From: Antricoccus suffuscus
GTDB taxonomy: Bacteria > Actinomycetota > Actinomycetes > Mycobacteriales > Antricoccaceae
Reading direction: 5' to 3'
Assembly: GCF_003003235.1 (NCBI RefSeq)
Contig: NZ_PVUE01000001.1
Span: 434,001-498,000 of the forward strand
DNA length: 64,000 nt
The notes below the pieces were generated by a model. It was given only the letters and a program-made list of their open reading frames with translations. It ran no database searches and was not told the DNA's origin. Both the position numbers and the translations under genes were made by a program. Positions 17,289 through 26,045 of this stretch are shown one piece after another. How positions within the stretch are numbered: the first letter of the stretch is position 1; every line of letters starts with the position of its first letter.

Positions 17289-17684
17289 ATGCCCTTCTAT
17301 ACCTGCTATACATCCGAAGACGCTCTCTCGGCAGACCAAAGAGCACATATCGCGGAGGCCATCACCCGGATCCACGTCGGGCACACCGGTGCGCCGCGAG
17401 GCTTCGTACGCGTGCTGTTTCAAGAGTCGGCCAAAGGCGACTGCTACACCGCCGGCGAAGTCGCTGACTTCGGGATGATCCGAGGAGTCATCCGCGCCGG
17501 CAGGTCAGCACAGACGAAAGAGGCCTTGCTTCGCGACCTGTGGGAACTGTTGCAGACCGTCACTGGGCTCGGCGACCACGAGCTTCTCGTGTCTGTGCAA
17601 GAGAACCCGGCAAGCAACGCGATGGAGGGCGGCGAGGTCCTGCCCGAGCCGGGCCAGGAGGCGCAGTGGATGGCGCGTCACTGA
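17289..17684 (+). CDS. Tautomerase superfamily protein, cis-3-chloroacrylic acid dehalogenase-like
   Basis: 131 residues. I chose ATG 17289 because the next codon is Pro, giving the catalytic N-terminal Pro1; an upstream TTG would bury it. Compared with cis-CaaD, Pro1 and His28 align exactly. The arginine pair appears as RAGR (about 68 and 71) and the glutamate as AMEGG (about 112). The tyrosine of cis-CaaD (Tyr103) is Ser here. The protein is therefore likely a tautomerase or hydratase of this branch rather than a true dehalogenase. It is followed by an MBL hydrolase 43 bp downstream. Confidence 0.85.
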   Translation: MPFYTCYTSEDALSADQRAHIAEAITRIHVGHTGAPRGFVRVLFQESAKGDCYTAGEVADFGMIRGVIRAGRSAQTKEALLRDLWELLQTVTGLGDHELLVSVQENPASNAMEGGEVLPEPGQEAQWMARH

Positions 17685-17727
17685 CGCTCGACTTCTGTAA
17701 TACCCACGAGGTGCATCGGAGAACGCA

Positions 17728-18567
17728 ATGACTACAGCAATGATCGAGCTTGACGTATACACCGCCAAGGGTAGGGACTTGCCCAACGGCGGGATCTTTT
17801 CCCCGACTACGTCCACCTTGGTCATGGGCCCGCGCGAGGCGGTGCTGGTCGATACGGCGTACATGAAGGAAGACGTCGCGCGGATCGCGCGACGCATCGA
17901 ACGCTCCGGCCGGCACCTGACCACCATCTACATCACCCACGGGCACGCCGACCACTACTTCGGCATCGAGTGGCTGCTGAAGCGATTCCCGGATGCTCGC
18001 GCCGTCGCGCTCCCGTCCGTCGTCGCGGACATCGAGAAAACACACGCGGCGTCGAGCAAGCAGTGGCACGACTACTTCGGTGACGACACCATGCAAACCA
18101 CCGTCTTCCCCGAGCCGCTCGGCAGCGAGGCCCTTACCGTAGATGGCGCTGAACTTCTTCCGATCGACGTCGGCCAGGCTGACATCGACCCCAACACGAT
18201 CCTGCACATGCCGGCCATTGACGCGGTTATCGCGGGGGATGTCATCTATAACGGCATTAATCCGTTTCTCGCGGCGTCCGGTGCGAGCGAATGGCCGCTA
18301 TGGATAGAAAGCGTCGACAAAGTCGCCGCACTCAAACCCCGCATCGTGGTGGCCGGTCACAAGCGGGCGGATCTTCCCGATAACGACATCGAGGCGAGTG
18401 TCGGAGCTACCCGCGCCTACATCTCCGACTTCATCGCCGGCGTCGAGAAATGCACCGACTCACGCGAACTCGTCGCCAGGATGCAGCAGCGTTATCCCGA
18501 CTACGGCAACCCGAGTGCCCTGATCCTGTCGGCCGTGCTGGCCATCAAAGGCAAGAAGTCAAAGTAA
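17728..18567 (+). CDS. MBL-fold metallo-hydrolase
   Basis: 279 residues. The zinc-binding motif THGHADHYFG is at 70-79, further ligands are the GDV segment near 170 and GHK near 210. The family hydrolyses esters, thioesters or lactones; this branch is often labelled hydrolase beside tautomerases. It probably forms a transcript with the tautomerase under HxlR control. A 140-bp gap follows before the crotonase genes. Confidence 0.88.
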   Translation: MTTAMIELDVYTAKGRDLPNGGIFSPTTSTLVMGPREAVLVDTAYMKEDVARIARRIERSGRHLTTIYITHGHADHYFGIEWLLKRFPDARAVALPSVVADIEKTHAASSKQWHDYFGDDTMQTTVFPEPLGSEALTVDGAELLPIDVGQADIDPNTILHMPAIDAVIAGDVIYNGINPFLAASGASEWPLWIESVDKVAALKPRIVVAGHKRADLPDNDIEASVGATRAYISDFIAGVEKCTDSRELVARMQQRYPDYGNPSALILSAVLAIKGKKSK

Positions 18568-18709
18568 CAATGAAGTCTAGTAACACTCAAGCGCATCAGC
18601 GGTCAGAGGTTCGCCCTCGACGGCGGGGAGCCTCGTCTAGTCCCGGGCCATCCGCGCAGTTGACAAATTAAGCCACAACCAGCCAAACCCCAACAACACA
18701 GGAGCACAG

Positions 18710-19498
18710 ATGAGCACCGACGCACCGGTAGGCGAAGTCACGATGGAGACCGATGGTCACATTGCCGTCATCACCGTCCGCAATGAGGCGAAGAAGAACT
18801 CTTACACGCCAGAAATGATGGACCAGTTGAGCGATCATCTGACCGGGTACGAGGATGATGACAGCCTCTGGGCCGCGGTGCTTTGTTCCGCTGGAGAGCA
18901 CACGACTGCGGGACTGGACATGCCGAAATTCTTCGGCCCCAACGCGACTGCGGAGCCGCGAGACCCGAACAAGGTCGATCCCTTCGGCTTGGGGCGTCGT
19001 ACGACGAAGCCGCTGATCGCCGTTGTGCAAGGGATCACGTTCACCGTCGGGATCGAAATGATGCTGGCTGCCGATATTGCGGTCGCTGCGGACACCGCGG
19101 TGTTCCAGCAGTTGGAGTCCAAACGCGGGATCGCACCATTCGGTGGAGCGCACTTCCGGTATTTGACCCGCACCGGCTGGGGTAATGCGATGTATCACCT
19201 GTTCCTATGCGACAAGTTCGACGCTGCTGAGGCGCTGCGCCTTGGTTTCGTGCAGGAGGTTGTTCCGTATGGCCAGCACATGGATCGTGCGATGCAGCTT
19301 GCCCGCGAGATCTGCAAGAACGCGCCGATTGGTATCCGCGCAACGAAGATAGCGGCGCAGAAGTACATCAATGCCGCGGAGCGGGCCGCCATCGACTGCA
19401 TCCCAGAGATCCGCGAGACGGTGTTCGCCACCGAGGACTCCAAGGAAGGCATTCAGTCATTCATCGAGCGCCGCGAGGCCAACTTCAAGGGCCGCTGA
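18710..19498 (+). CDS. Enoyl-CoA hydratase/isomerase (crotonase family)
   Basis: 262 residues. GEHTTAGLDMPKFF near 63-76 and VVQGITFTVGIEMMLAADIAVAA near 105-127 form the oxyanion hole. The hydratase catalytic glutamates are not clearly conserved (SKRGIAPFGGAHFRY), so isomerase or hydrolase chemistry is as likely as hydration. An ACAGGAGCACAG ribosome site precedes the ATG. The next gene, 40 bp downstream, is a second crotonase. Confidence 0.9.
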   Translation: MSTDAPVGEVTMETDGHIAVITVRNEAKKNSYTPEMMDQLSDHLTGYEDDDSLWAAVLCSAGEHTTAGLDMPKFFGPNATAEPRDPNKVDPFGLGRRTTKPLIAVVQGITFTVGIEMMLAADIAVAADTAVFQQLESKRGIAPFGGAHFRYLTRTGWGNAMYHLFLCDKFDAAEALRLGFVQEVVPYGQHMDRAMQLAREICKNAPIGIRATKIAAQKYINAAERAAIDCIPEIRETVFATEDSKEGIQSFIERREANFKGR

Positions 19499-19538
19499 AA
19501 GCGTCGCTACTTAAGCCGATCAGAATCGAGACTCTACG

Positions 19539-20309
19539 TTGACTGGTATCCAGGTAGCGAGGTCGAATGACATCTTGACGTTGACATTCGACCGTGCCGA
19601 TAAGAAGAATGCAATTACCGACACGATGTATGGGACCCTCGCTGATGAGATCGCCGGTGCAGAAGGCGATCCCGACACGCTGGTGATTCTGCTGCGCGCG
19701 GAAGGTGACACGTTTACGGCTGGCAATGACCTCGCTGATTTCAGGCAGTCCGAGACGGAGAACGTCGATTCCCCCGAGAAGAATGTACGGCGGTTTTTGC
19801 ACGCTCTGACCACCGCGAGCAAACCAATAGTGGCGGCGGTGCAGGGTAAAGCTGTCGGAGTGGGCGCCACGCTGCTGCTGCACTGCGACCACGTCGTACT
19901 GGCTGAAGGCGCCGCTCTCGTGACGCCGTTCGTGGGCCTTGGTCTGGTCCCCGAAGCGGCCTCGTCGCTGCTGCTGCCTGCTCGAATCGGTCACGTGCGG
20001 GCGTTTTCGATGTTCGCGCTCGGCGAGCCCGTCCCGGCGGAGTCGGCGCTGGCGTGGGGCTTGGCTAACAGCGTCGTACCCGTCGCCGAACTCGATTCTG
20101 CGGCGTACGCGATCGCGGCACGACTCGCCGCACAGCCGGCCGGCGCGGTTGCGGCTACAAAGCGGTTGATGCGATCGCCGGAGGCGCTACAGACACGAAT
20201 TGATGAGGAGAGCGCGCGGTTCTACGAGCGACTCAAAACGGCGGAGGCGCAGGAGGCTTTCGCGGCTTTCGGCGAACGGCGCCCGGCAGACTTCAAGAAG
20301 TTCCGCTAG
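19539..20309 (+). CDS. Enoyl-CoA hydratase/isomerase (crotonase family)
   Basis: 256 residues from a TTG start. GDTFTAGNDLADF near 63-75 and AVQGKAVGVGATLLLHCD near 100-117 build the oxyanion hole. VTPFVGLGLVPEAASSLLLP near 129 resembles the delta3,delta2-enoyl-CoA isomerase branch (ECI-like), where one acid replaces the hydratase pair. It lies between another crotonase and an SDR on the same strand. Confidence 0.88.
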   Translation: MTGIQVARSNDILTLTFDRADKKNAITDTMYGTLADEIAGAEGDPDTLVILLRAEGDTFTAGNDLADFRQSETENVDSPEKNVRRFLHALTTASKPIVAAVQGKAVGVGATLLLHCDHVVLAEGAALVTPFVGLGLVPEAASSLLLPARIGHVRAFSMFALGEPVPAESALAWGLANSVVPVAELDSAAYAIAARLAAQPAGAVAATKRLMRSPEALQTRIDEESARFYERLKTAEAQEAFAAFGERRPADFKKFR

Positions 20310-20368
20310 CTTGTGTCGCCTGATGGCATGCATTTAATTCCCATAAGACTCGAAGGTGGCGGGACGAA

Positions 20369-21082
20369 GTGACGCAAATCAGATCGGTTGAAGGCTCCGT
20401 CGTTTTCGTCACGGGCGCCAGTGGCGGGCTCGGGCAGCAGTGGGTGACCCAATTCCTCGAACGGGGAGCGGTCAAGATTTACGCAGCCGGCCGGACTCAG
20501 CGCGACTGGAACGATGAACGGGTCGTGCCAGTGCACCTAGACGTCACCGATGAGGAATCGATTGTCGACGCCATGCGAGTCGCCGGTGACACGACTGTCC
20601 TGGTCAACAACGCGGGGGCCACGCTGTGGGAGCCGATCTCGACCGTCGAGCCGGACCTGCTCCGCCGTGCCTTTGACGTCAACTTCTTCGGTCCGGTCGC
20701 CTTGGCCCGGCACATGGCCCCGGTGTTGAAGGTCAACGGTGGCGGCGCTGTCATCGACGTACTTTCAGTGCTGAGTTGGCTCGCGAAGTCGGCTGGCTAC
20801 AGTGCGGCCAAAGCGGCGATGTGGTCAGCGACGAACTCGCTGCGCATCGAGCTACTAGAACAGCGCACGCACGTACTCGGTCTGTTTATGGGCTATGTCG
20901 ACACACCGATGACCGCGTCGCTCGATGTGCCGAAAATTAGCGCACAAGAAGTCGTCGCGGTCACCCTGGATGGCCTGGAACAGGGTGCATATGAGGTTCT
21001 GGCCGACGCGGTCTCGGCAAAAGTTCGTGCCGCACTAGGCCAGCCGCTCGAGGCGCTTTATCCAGAGTTGGCGAAACAATAG
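20369..21082 (+). CDS. Short-chain dehydrogenase/reductase (SDR)
   Basis: 237 residues from a GTG start. TGASGGLG near 16-23, NNAG near 77 and YSAAK near 149 give a complete classical SDR. The last residues LYPELAKQ are typical of the cd05354-like subgroup. It closes the crotonase cluster and probably oxidises a hydroxyl created by it. A tandem-repeat array follows downstream. Confidence 0.9.
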   Translation: MTQIRSVEGSVVFVTGASGGLGQQWVTQFLERGAVKIYAAGRTQRDWNDERVVPVHLDVTDEESIVDAMRVAGDTTVLVNNAGATLWEPISTVEPDLLRRAFDVNFFGPVALARHMAPVLKVNGGGAVIDVLSVLSWLAKSAGYSAAKAAMWSATNSLRIELLEQRTHVLGLFMGYVDTPMTASLDVPKISAQEVVAVTLDGLEQGAYEVLADAVSAKVRAALGQPLEALYPELAKQ

Positions 21083-21215
21083 GTCCATCTGTCAGAAGTC
21101 GGCGATCCCACAGATCGGCGTCCAACCGCACACGCCGGACCGACTGCATCGGGCCTGGCCGGGAACTGACCAAGGCCGATTCCGCCCCAAATCCGGTTGA
21201 TAGGAACGTGAATGA

Positions 21216-21281
21216 GGGGTACAAACTCACGGACGGTGGGGTACGAAGTCACGGACGGCGGGGTACAAACCTCACGGATCG
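21216..21281. repeat. Three tandem 22-bp units related to the array at 9097
   Basis: Units start with GGGGTAC at 21216, 21238 and 21260, each continuing into (C)TCACGGA or GTCACGGA. The shared pattern with the array at 9097 (read on its minus strand) is GGGGTA-N5-T-N-ACGGA, same period of 22. Here the array sits between the 3' ends of the SDR and TetR genes. No spacer-like unique sequence separates units. Confidence 0.75.
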
Positions 21282-21289
21282 CAGGATTT

Positions 21290-21919
21290 CTACGGCGTGC
21301 GGGCGCAGAGGGCGGGGAAGACCGTGATCCACGCGTCGATGACCTGTTCCTCGGTGTGGGGGTTGGTGCGCAGTACGCCGGTGAGGGCCAGCCCGCGTAG
21401 CAACTGGAGCAGCGAGTCGAAGGCGATCTCAAAGCCAGGTCCACTCGCGTATGGCTCGCCGAACAGCAGACGCGCGATGTCGCCGAGCTCTTTGCCCACT
21501 TGGCGCTCGGCCGGCATGAGCGTGGCACGCAGTGACTCGTCCGTGCGCGCGGCGAGCCAGAGCTCGACCCCGGCGAGAAACGTGGCTCCCGACATTGCTT
21601 GCCGTACGGCTCCGACGGCCTTGGTGATGCGATCGGTCCCGGCAGGATCGGGCACGGCCCCCGGTAGTCGTTCGGCGAGCTCGCGCAGCTGCGCAGCCTG
21701 GACTTCCGCCACGTAATGGATCGCACCGACGAAGAGGTCGGGCTTGGTCGGGAAATGGTGCAGCAGCGCGCCGCGTGAGACTCCGGCCGCGGTCTGCACA
21801 CGCTGGGTCGTCGTACCGCTGTAGCCGAAGGCGACGAGGCATGCGACGGTCGCGTCGATCAGCTTGCGGCGCGTCTCGGCCGGAGCGATGTGGCGTCTCT
21901 TCGTGGGGCGTTCTGTCAC
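21290..21919 (-). CDS. TetR-family transcriptional regulator
   Basis: 209 residues. The N-terminal helix-turn-helix is ETRRKLIDATVACLVAFGYSG through AAGVSRGALLHHFPTKPDL (residues 15-62), followed by a helical ligand domain. It lies 25 bp downstream of the nitronate-monooxygenase-like gene on the same strand and could regulate it and the ligase beyond. No operator was obvious. Confidence 0.9.
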   Translation of the reverse strand: MTERPTKRRHIAPAETRRKLIDATVACLVAFGYSGTTTQRVQTAAGVSRGALLHHFPTKPDLFVGAIHYVAEVQAAQLRELAERLPGAVPDPAGTDRITKAVGAVRQAMSGATFLAGVELWLAARTDESLRATLMPAERQVGKELGDIARLLFGEPYASGPGFEIAFDSLLQLLRGLALTGVLRTNPHTEEQVIDAWITVFPALCARTP

Positions 21920-21944
21920 GTCGCGCTACGTTACCGGGTGGCGA

Positions 21945-22946
21945 TTACGCCGATCTGCCGCTGAGGATCGCGTCGGCTTCCTCGCTGAGCGATCGCATGA
22001 TTTCCGCCGCCGGTTTGATGTCGTCGATCAGTCCGCATGATTGGCCGCAGTAGAGCACCTGGTCTTCGAGGTCGCCCTCGAAACCATCCATCGGCATGAA
22101 GATCCCGTAGCGGGTCAGCTCGACGTCTTGTCCGGCGACCGGCATTCGGCCAACGTTGTCTCCCTCGCCGGGCCGTTGACCGGAGGCTGGCGAACCAGCG
22201 TCTTCCCAGGTTTGTACGACGTTGTTGCGCAGGACGCGATGTGCGGCGTTGGGCCAGCCGCCGTCGAACAGTTTCGTGTGAAGTGTCTGGTCGGGCATCG
22301 CGCTCACGATGCGTTCCTTGTAACCGGCCGCGGCGCGAGACTCGTCGCTGCACAGGAACCGAGTGCCCAAAGAGACACCCTGCGCACCCATGTCAATCAT
22401 GGCCGCAATGCCCCGCCCATCGGCGATCCCGCCCGCGGCGATCACAGGAATCGGCGCGATGGCGCTGACCGTCGCCGGCACGATGACGGCCAGTCCCGTC
22501 TCGCTGCCATTGTGTCCGCCGGCTTCGACGCCCTGGACCATGACGGCGTCGACACCTGCCGCCGCGGCGTCCTTTGCCGCCTCGACCGAGCCGACCTGTA
22601 CGACGACCTTAGTGCCGGCGGCGTGCGCCTTTTCGACGTACGGCCCGGCGTCGCCCCAGAAAAGGATCAGGACCGGCACCTCCTCATCGATGCAGCATTC
22701 GACCTGGCCCTCATCGAGCAACGGCATGATGAGGTTGACGCCGTACGGCGCATCCGTGCGGGCCTTGAGCTGCTGGATGAACTCGCGCGTCGCGGCGGTG
22801 GGCAGCCCGCCCATCCCCAGTACGCCGAGACCTCCGGCGCCGGATACCGCGCACGCGAGTTCGACGCCCGCGAGACCTCCACCCATGCCGGCATTCCAGA
22901 TCGGCACTCGGATACCCAATTGGTCACTCAATGGTGTGGTGAACAT
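21945..22946 (-). CDS. Nitronate monooxygenase / 2-nitropropane dioxygenase-like FMN protein
   Basis: 333 residues, TIM-barrel FMN enzyme. PIWNAGMGGGLAGVELACAVSGAGGLG near the N-terminus, VMVQGVEAGGHNG near 165 (with the catalytic-type His) and IAAGGIADGRGIAAM near 195 with GVSLGTRFL bind FMN phosphate. I chose ATG 22946 because GAGGGGG lies six bases upstream; the frame is open to 22970. Many actinobacterial paralogues act on lipids or unknown substrates rather than nitroalkanes. It follows an acyl-CoA ligase by 33 bp. Confidence 0.88.
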   Translation of the reverse strand: MFTTPLSDQLGIRVPIWNAGMGGGLAGVELACAVSGAGGLGVLGMGGLPTAATREFIQQLKARTDAPYGVNLIMPLLDEGQVECCIDEEVPVLILFWGDAGPYVEKAHAAGTKVVVQVGSVEAAKDAAAAGVDAVMVQGVEAGGHNGSETGLAVIVPATVSAIAPIPVIAAGGIADGRGIAAMIDMGAQGVSLGTRFLCSDESRAAAGYKERIVSAMPDQTLHTKLFDGGWPNAAHRVLRNNVVQTWEDAGSPASGQRPGEGDNVGRMPVAGQDVELTRYGIFMPMDGFEGDLEDQVLYCGQSCGLIDDIKPAAEIMRSLSEEADAILSGRSA

Positions 22947-22979
22947 GGCGCCCCCTCGGCTTGGGGCCATCGTATGCCT

Positions 22980-24560
22980 CTAGGCCGGAAGGCGTAACCG
23001 GTGTTTTTGGATCTTGCCGGTCGCGGTTTTTGGCAGTTCATCGACGAACTCGATCTTCTTCGGCACCTTGAAGCCGCTGAGCTGTTCCTTGCAGTAGGCG
23101 AGGAGCTCCTTTTCGGTTATATTGCCGTTCGAGACGACAACGGCCGTCACCGCCTCACCCCAACGGTCATCGGCCCGACCGACCACGGCGGCCTCAAGTA
23201 CGGCGGGGTTGCCGAGCAGAGCCCGTTCGACCTCGATGGATGAGACGTTTTCGCCGCCACTCTTCACGATGTCTTTGGCGCGGTCGGTGAACCAGACAAC
23301 GCCCTCGTCGTCGATATGGCCGATGTCGCCGGTGCGCATCCAGCCCCCGCGGAATGTGACCGTGTTGGCGTCGGCGTTGTTCCAGTAGCCGCGCATGACG
23401 TGTGGGCCGCGATAGACAATCTCGCCGGTCTCGTTTCGGCCCAGCAGGCTGCCATCGGCATCGACAATCTGCACTTCACAGGACGGGACGGGGGCGCCCC
23501 ACGATCCTGACTTCTCTGCTTGGTGCGATGGCCACTGCATCACGGTCGGCGGGACACACTCGGTCATACCGGAGCCAAGGATCGCAGCTGCGTTGGGAAA
23601 GAGTCGTTCCAGCAACTTCAACCGTGCTTCTGGCATCGGCGCCATCGCGTAAATAGCGACTCGTACGTCGGGAAAGCTCAGGCCTTCGGTCGCCTCGTGG
23701 CCAAGCAGGATTGCGTACATGTTCGGCAGCAGCATGATGTGTGTGGCCTTGTCCTCCTCCAGGCTCTTGAGGTAGGAGAGCGGCTCGAATCCGGGGAAGA
23801 CGATGGCCGTGCCGCCGGTCGCCAGGATCGGTAGGAGCAGGGTGTCCAGGGCTGTGGTGTGGAACAACGGCAGGATGATCGGGTAGACCGAATGATCGTC
23901 GCCCCATTTGTGGCCGATGATGATCGCCGTCGACAGGATCGCCGTCACCACGGAGGAGTGGCGAGTGAGTACGCCCTTAGGTGCGGACGTCGTACCCGAG
24001 CTGTAGAGGCAATGCACGATGTCGGAATCGTCGATCGCTACCCGTGGCGGCGTGGTGTCGCCCGCGCGGAGTACGTCGAAGTCCGCGACCTCGACTGGCA
24101 GCTCAGGCAGCTGCTCGATGCCGGCCACGATGACCCGGGCGACGAGCGGCAGCGACGGCAGGATCTGTTCGAGCAGCGGCACGAAAGCGGAGTCGGCGAT
24201 GATTGTTTCGACGGCCGCATCTGTAAGCACATAAGTAATGTCGGCGGGACTCTGCGCCAAGTTGATCGGCAATGCGACGGCGCCGGACTTGGCAACACCG
24301 AAGAACGCCTCGACAAACCCGCACGAGTTGCCCATCAACATCGCGACCGGTTCTTGATGCCGTACGCCGAGGTCAAGGATTCCGTGCGCGACCGCGTTGC
24401 TGACGTTGTCGAGCTCGCGGTAGGTGCGAGTGCCGTCGTCGCCTTTCAGCGCGTTGCGGTCGGGGAATGTGTGCGCCACCCGGGTGATCAAATCCCCCAG
24501 CACGTTGCGCTGGGCGAGGTTGATATCAAGCGGGTCGACGCCTGACAGATCTGCTTGCAC
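22980..24560 (-). CDS. Acyl-CoA synthetase (AMP-forming)
   Basis: 526 residues from GTG 24560, chosen because GTTGGAGGACCAATC gives a strong ribosome site; the frame is open to 24698. ATP motif YSSGTTSAPKG is near 184, MTECVPPT near 325, RTGDIGHIDDEGVVWFTDRAKD near 400 and the catalytic Lys in PKTATGKIQKH at the end. The ligase, the FMN protein and the TetR gene follow each other closely, so they form one likely operon. Divergent from the zinc-ribbon gene at 24713. Confidence 0.92.
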   Translation of the reverse strand: MQADLSGVDPLDINLAQRNVLGDLITRVAHTFPDRNALKGDDGTRTYRELDNVSNAVAHGILDLGVRHQEPVAMLMGNSCGFVEAFFGVAKSGAVALPINLAQSPADITYVLTDAAVETIIADSAFVPLLEQILPSLPLVARVIVAGIEQLPELPVEVADFDVLRAGDTTPPRVAIDDSDIVHCLYSSGTTSAPKGVLTRHSSVVTAILSTAIIIGHKWGDDHSVYPIILPLFHTTALDTLLLPILATGGTAIVFPGFEPLSYLKSLEEDKATHIMLLPNMYAILLGHEATEGLSFPDVRVAIYAMAPMPEARLKLLERLFPNAAAILGSGMTECVPPTVMQWPSHQAEKSGSWGAPVPSCEVQIVDADGSLLGRNETGEIVYRGPHVMRGYWNNADANTVTFRGGWMRTGDIGHIDDEGVVWFTDRAKDIVKSGGENVSSIEVERALLGNPAVLEAAVVGRADDRWGEAVTAVVVSNGNITEKELLAYCKEQLSGFKVPKKIEFVDELPKTATGKIQKHRLRLPA

Positions 24561-24712
24561 GATTGGTCCTCCAACAAGTACGACGGCTGCTGCTTGAACT
24601 GTGCTGGAGTGCGCGCCAACGGTCAAGTGCCGCGCCGTTAACTCCATATGGCGCCGTAACACACCGCGCATGATCATGACATTAATGGCAGTGACCAATG
24701 AGGGAGCGCGCC

Positions 24713-25087
24713 ATGATTCTTAAAGAGGTCTCCGTCGAACGGTTCGCCTTCACGTGCCAGGGATGCTGGCACGAGTGGCAGGCCGACTACGACCTCCAGC
24801 ATGTCGAGGACAGTTACGGGCACGCGAAGGACTACTTCTTCCGCGACGGAGTGCGGTGTACGGACCCCACCGGCGCAGGTGTGACGTTGTGCCCGCAATG
24901 TGGACGCAGCACGGTGAGCGCGCGCTTGACGCACCGTCGGGCCACTCCTGTGGTCCCGGCAGCCGAAGCGAGCAATCCCGATAGTGGCGAGCGACCGACG
25001 GCCGCGCAGACCGCAGCCCGCGCGCGCGTGCCGATTCTGCCAGCGGAGAAGCTGGACACCGGCACGCCGCACACGTCCGGGGAGTGA
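24713..25087 (+). CDS. Small zinc-ribbon protein, function unknown
   Basis: 124 residues. Two cysteine pairs, FTCQGCWHEW near 14-23 and LCPQCGR near 58-64, make one zinc ribbon. The C-terminal half is Ala/Pro rich and probably disordered. ATG 24713 has GGGAGCGCGCC upstream; the frame also allows 24698. I know similar proteins only as actinobacterial hypotheticals. It is divergent from the acyl-CoA ligase. Confidence 0.7.
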   Translation: MILKEVSVERFAFTCQGCWHEWQADYDLQHVEDSYGHAKDYFFRDGVRCTDPTGAGVTLCPQCGRSTVSARLTHRRATPVVPAAEASNPDSGERPTAAQTAARARVPILPAEKLDTGTPHTSGE

Positions 25088-25224
25088 CGCCAGGACGCAG
25101 CCACGACCGACATTCACCGAGATACAGGCCGCTTACCCAGCCCACGTGTGCTTTACCTTCGTGAGACGGTCCGCGATTTACGCTGCCCACAGGTGCAATC
25201 GGTGCGGCAATAGAAGGACATGTC

Positions 25225-26037
25225 ATGTCTGCCCCAAGTTCGGCTGGTTCGGTGTCGGGCGATCGAATCGACGGTCGGCACGCAATCGGCGCGGAGAGCG
25301 GACTCGTCGTCGAAGGCGTGCGGGTCGGCTATCCCGGTGGCCCCGACGTGCTTCGTGGCGTCTCGTTGAGCGTGCGTCCAGGCGAGCTCGTGGTGGTACT
25401 CGGTCGCAACGGCGCCGGAAAGACCACCTTGTTGCGTGCTATCTCGGGCCTACTTCCGTGTCGCAGCGGCGAATGCCGAATCGGTACGGCGAGCCTGCGC
25501 GGGATGCGAGCGTTCCGGATCGCCCGACGCGGACTAGCGCACGTCCCTGAAGGCCGCCGGGTGATCCCGGGCATGAGCGTCGCGGACAATCTGCGCCTTG
25601 GCGCCTTCCCGATCGCTCATCGTCGGGACGTGGACGACACGCTTGCCGAGGTGCTTGAACTCTTTCCGTCGCTGCGCCGGACGCTGTCGGCGCGGGCGGG
25701 CACCCTGAGCGGTGGTCAGCAGCAGATGCTCGCCATCGCTCGCGCCTTAATGTCGCGACCGCGCGTGCTGCTCCTCGACGAGCCACTGACCGGCCTCGCT
25801 CCGGTGATCCAGGACGACGTCATGGCAACGCTGAGTCGGTTACGGGCCGACGAGCGCACGATCCTTCTCGTCGAGCAGAACGCCGCGCGCAGCCTGGCAA
25901 TTGCCGATCGCGGCGTCGTACTCGTCGAAGGCGAGGTCGGCCTCGAAGGCGCCGCGTCGACATTGGCTACCGATCCTCGGGTCAAAGAGGGCTACCTGGG
26001 AATTAGACCGGAGGACAACCAGCCCAATTCGAGTTAG
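25225..26037 (+). CDS. livF: Branched-chain amino acid-type ABC transporter ATP-binding protein (LivF)
   Basis: 270 residues. Walker A GRNGAGKTT near 60-68, signature LSGGQQQM near 162 and Walker B RVLLLDEP near 180. AHVPEGRRVIPGMSVADNL is the typical LivF Q-loop region. The N-terminal 30 residues are extra and unstructured. It heads a five-gene importer operon and powers uptake with LivG. The order F-K-H-M-G differs from the usual K-H-M-G-F. Confidence 0.92.
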   Translation: MSAPSSAGSVSGDRIDGRHAIGAESGLVVEGVRVGYPGGPDVLRGVSLSVRPGELVVVLGRNGAGKTTLLRAISGLLPCRSGECRIGTASLRGMRAFRIARRGLAHVPEGRRVIPGMSVADNLRLGAFPIAHRRDVDDTLAEVLELFPSLRRTLSARAGTLSGGQQQMLAIARALMSRPRVLLLDEPLTGLAPVIQDDVMATLSRLRADERTILLVEQNAARSLAIADRGVVLVEGEVGLEGAASTLATDPRVKEGYLGIRPEDNQPNSS

Positions 26038-26045
26038 GAAGTCGC

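Noticed and set aside
17289-17684. True cis-3-chloroacrylic acid dehalogenase
   Set aside because: The essential Tyr is Ser and no haloacid genes are nearby.
9097-21281. CRISPR array from the 22-bp repeats
   Set aside because: Units are contiguous with no unique spacers and there are only three per site; no cas gene is present.
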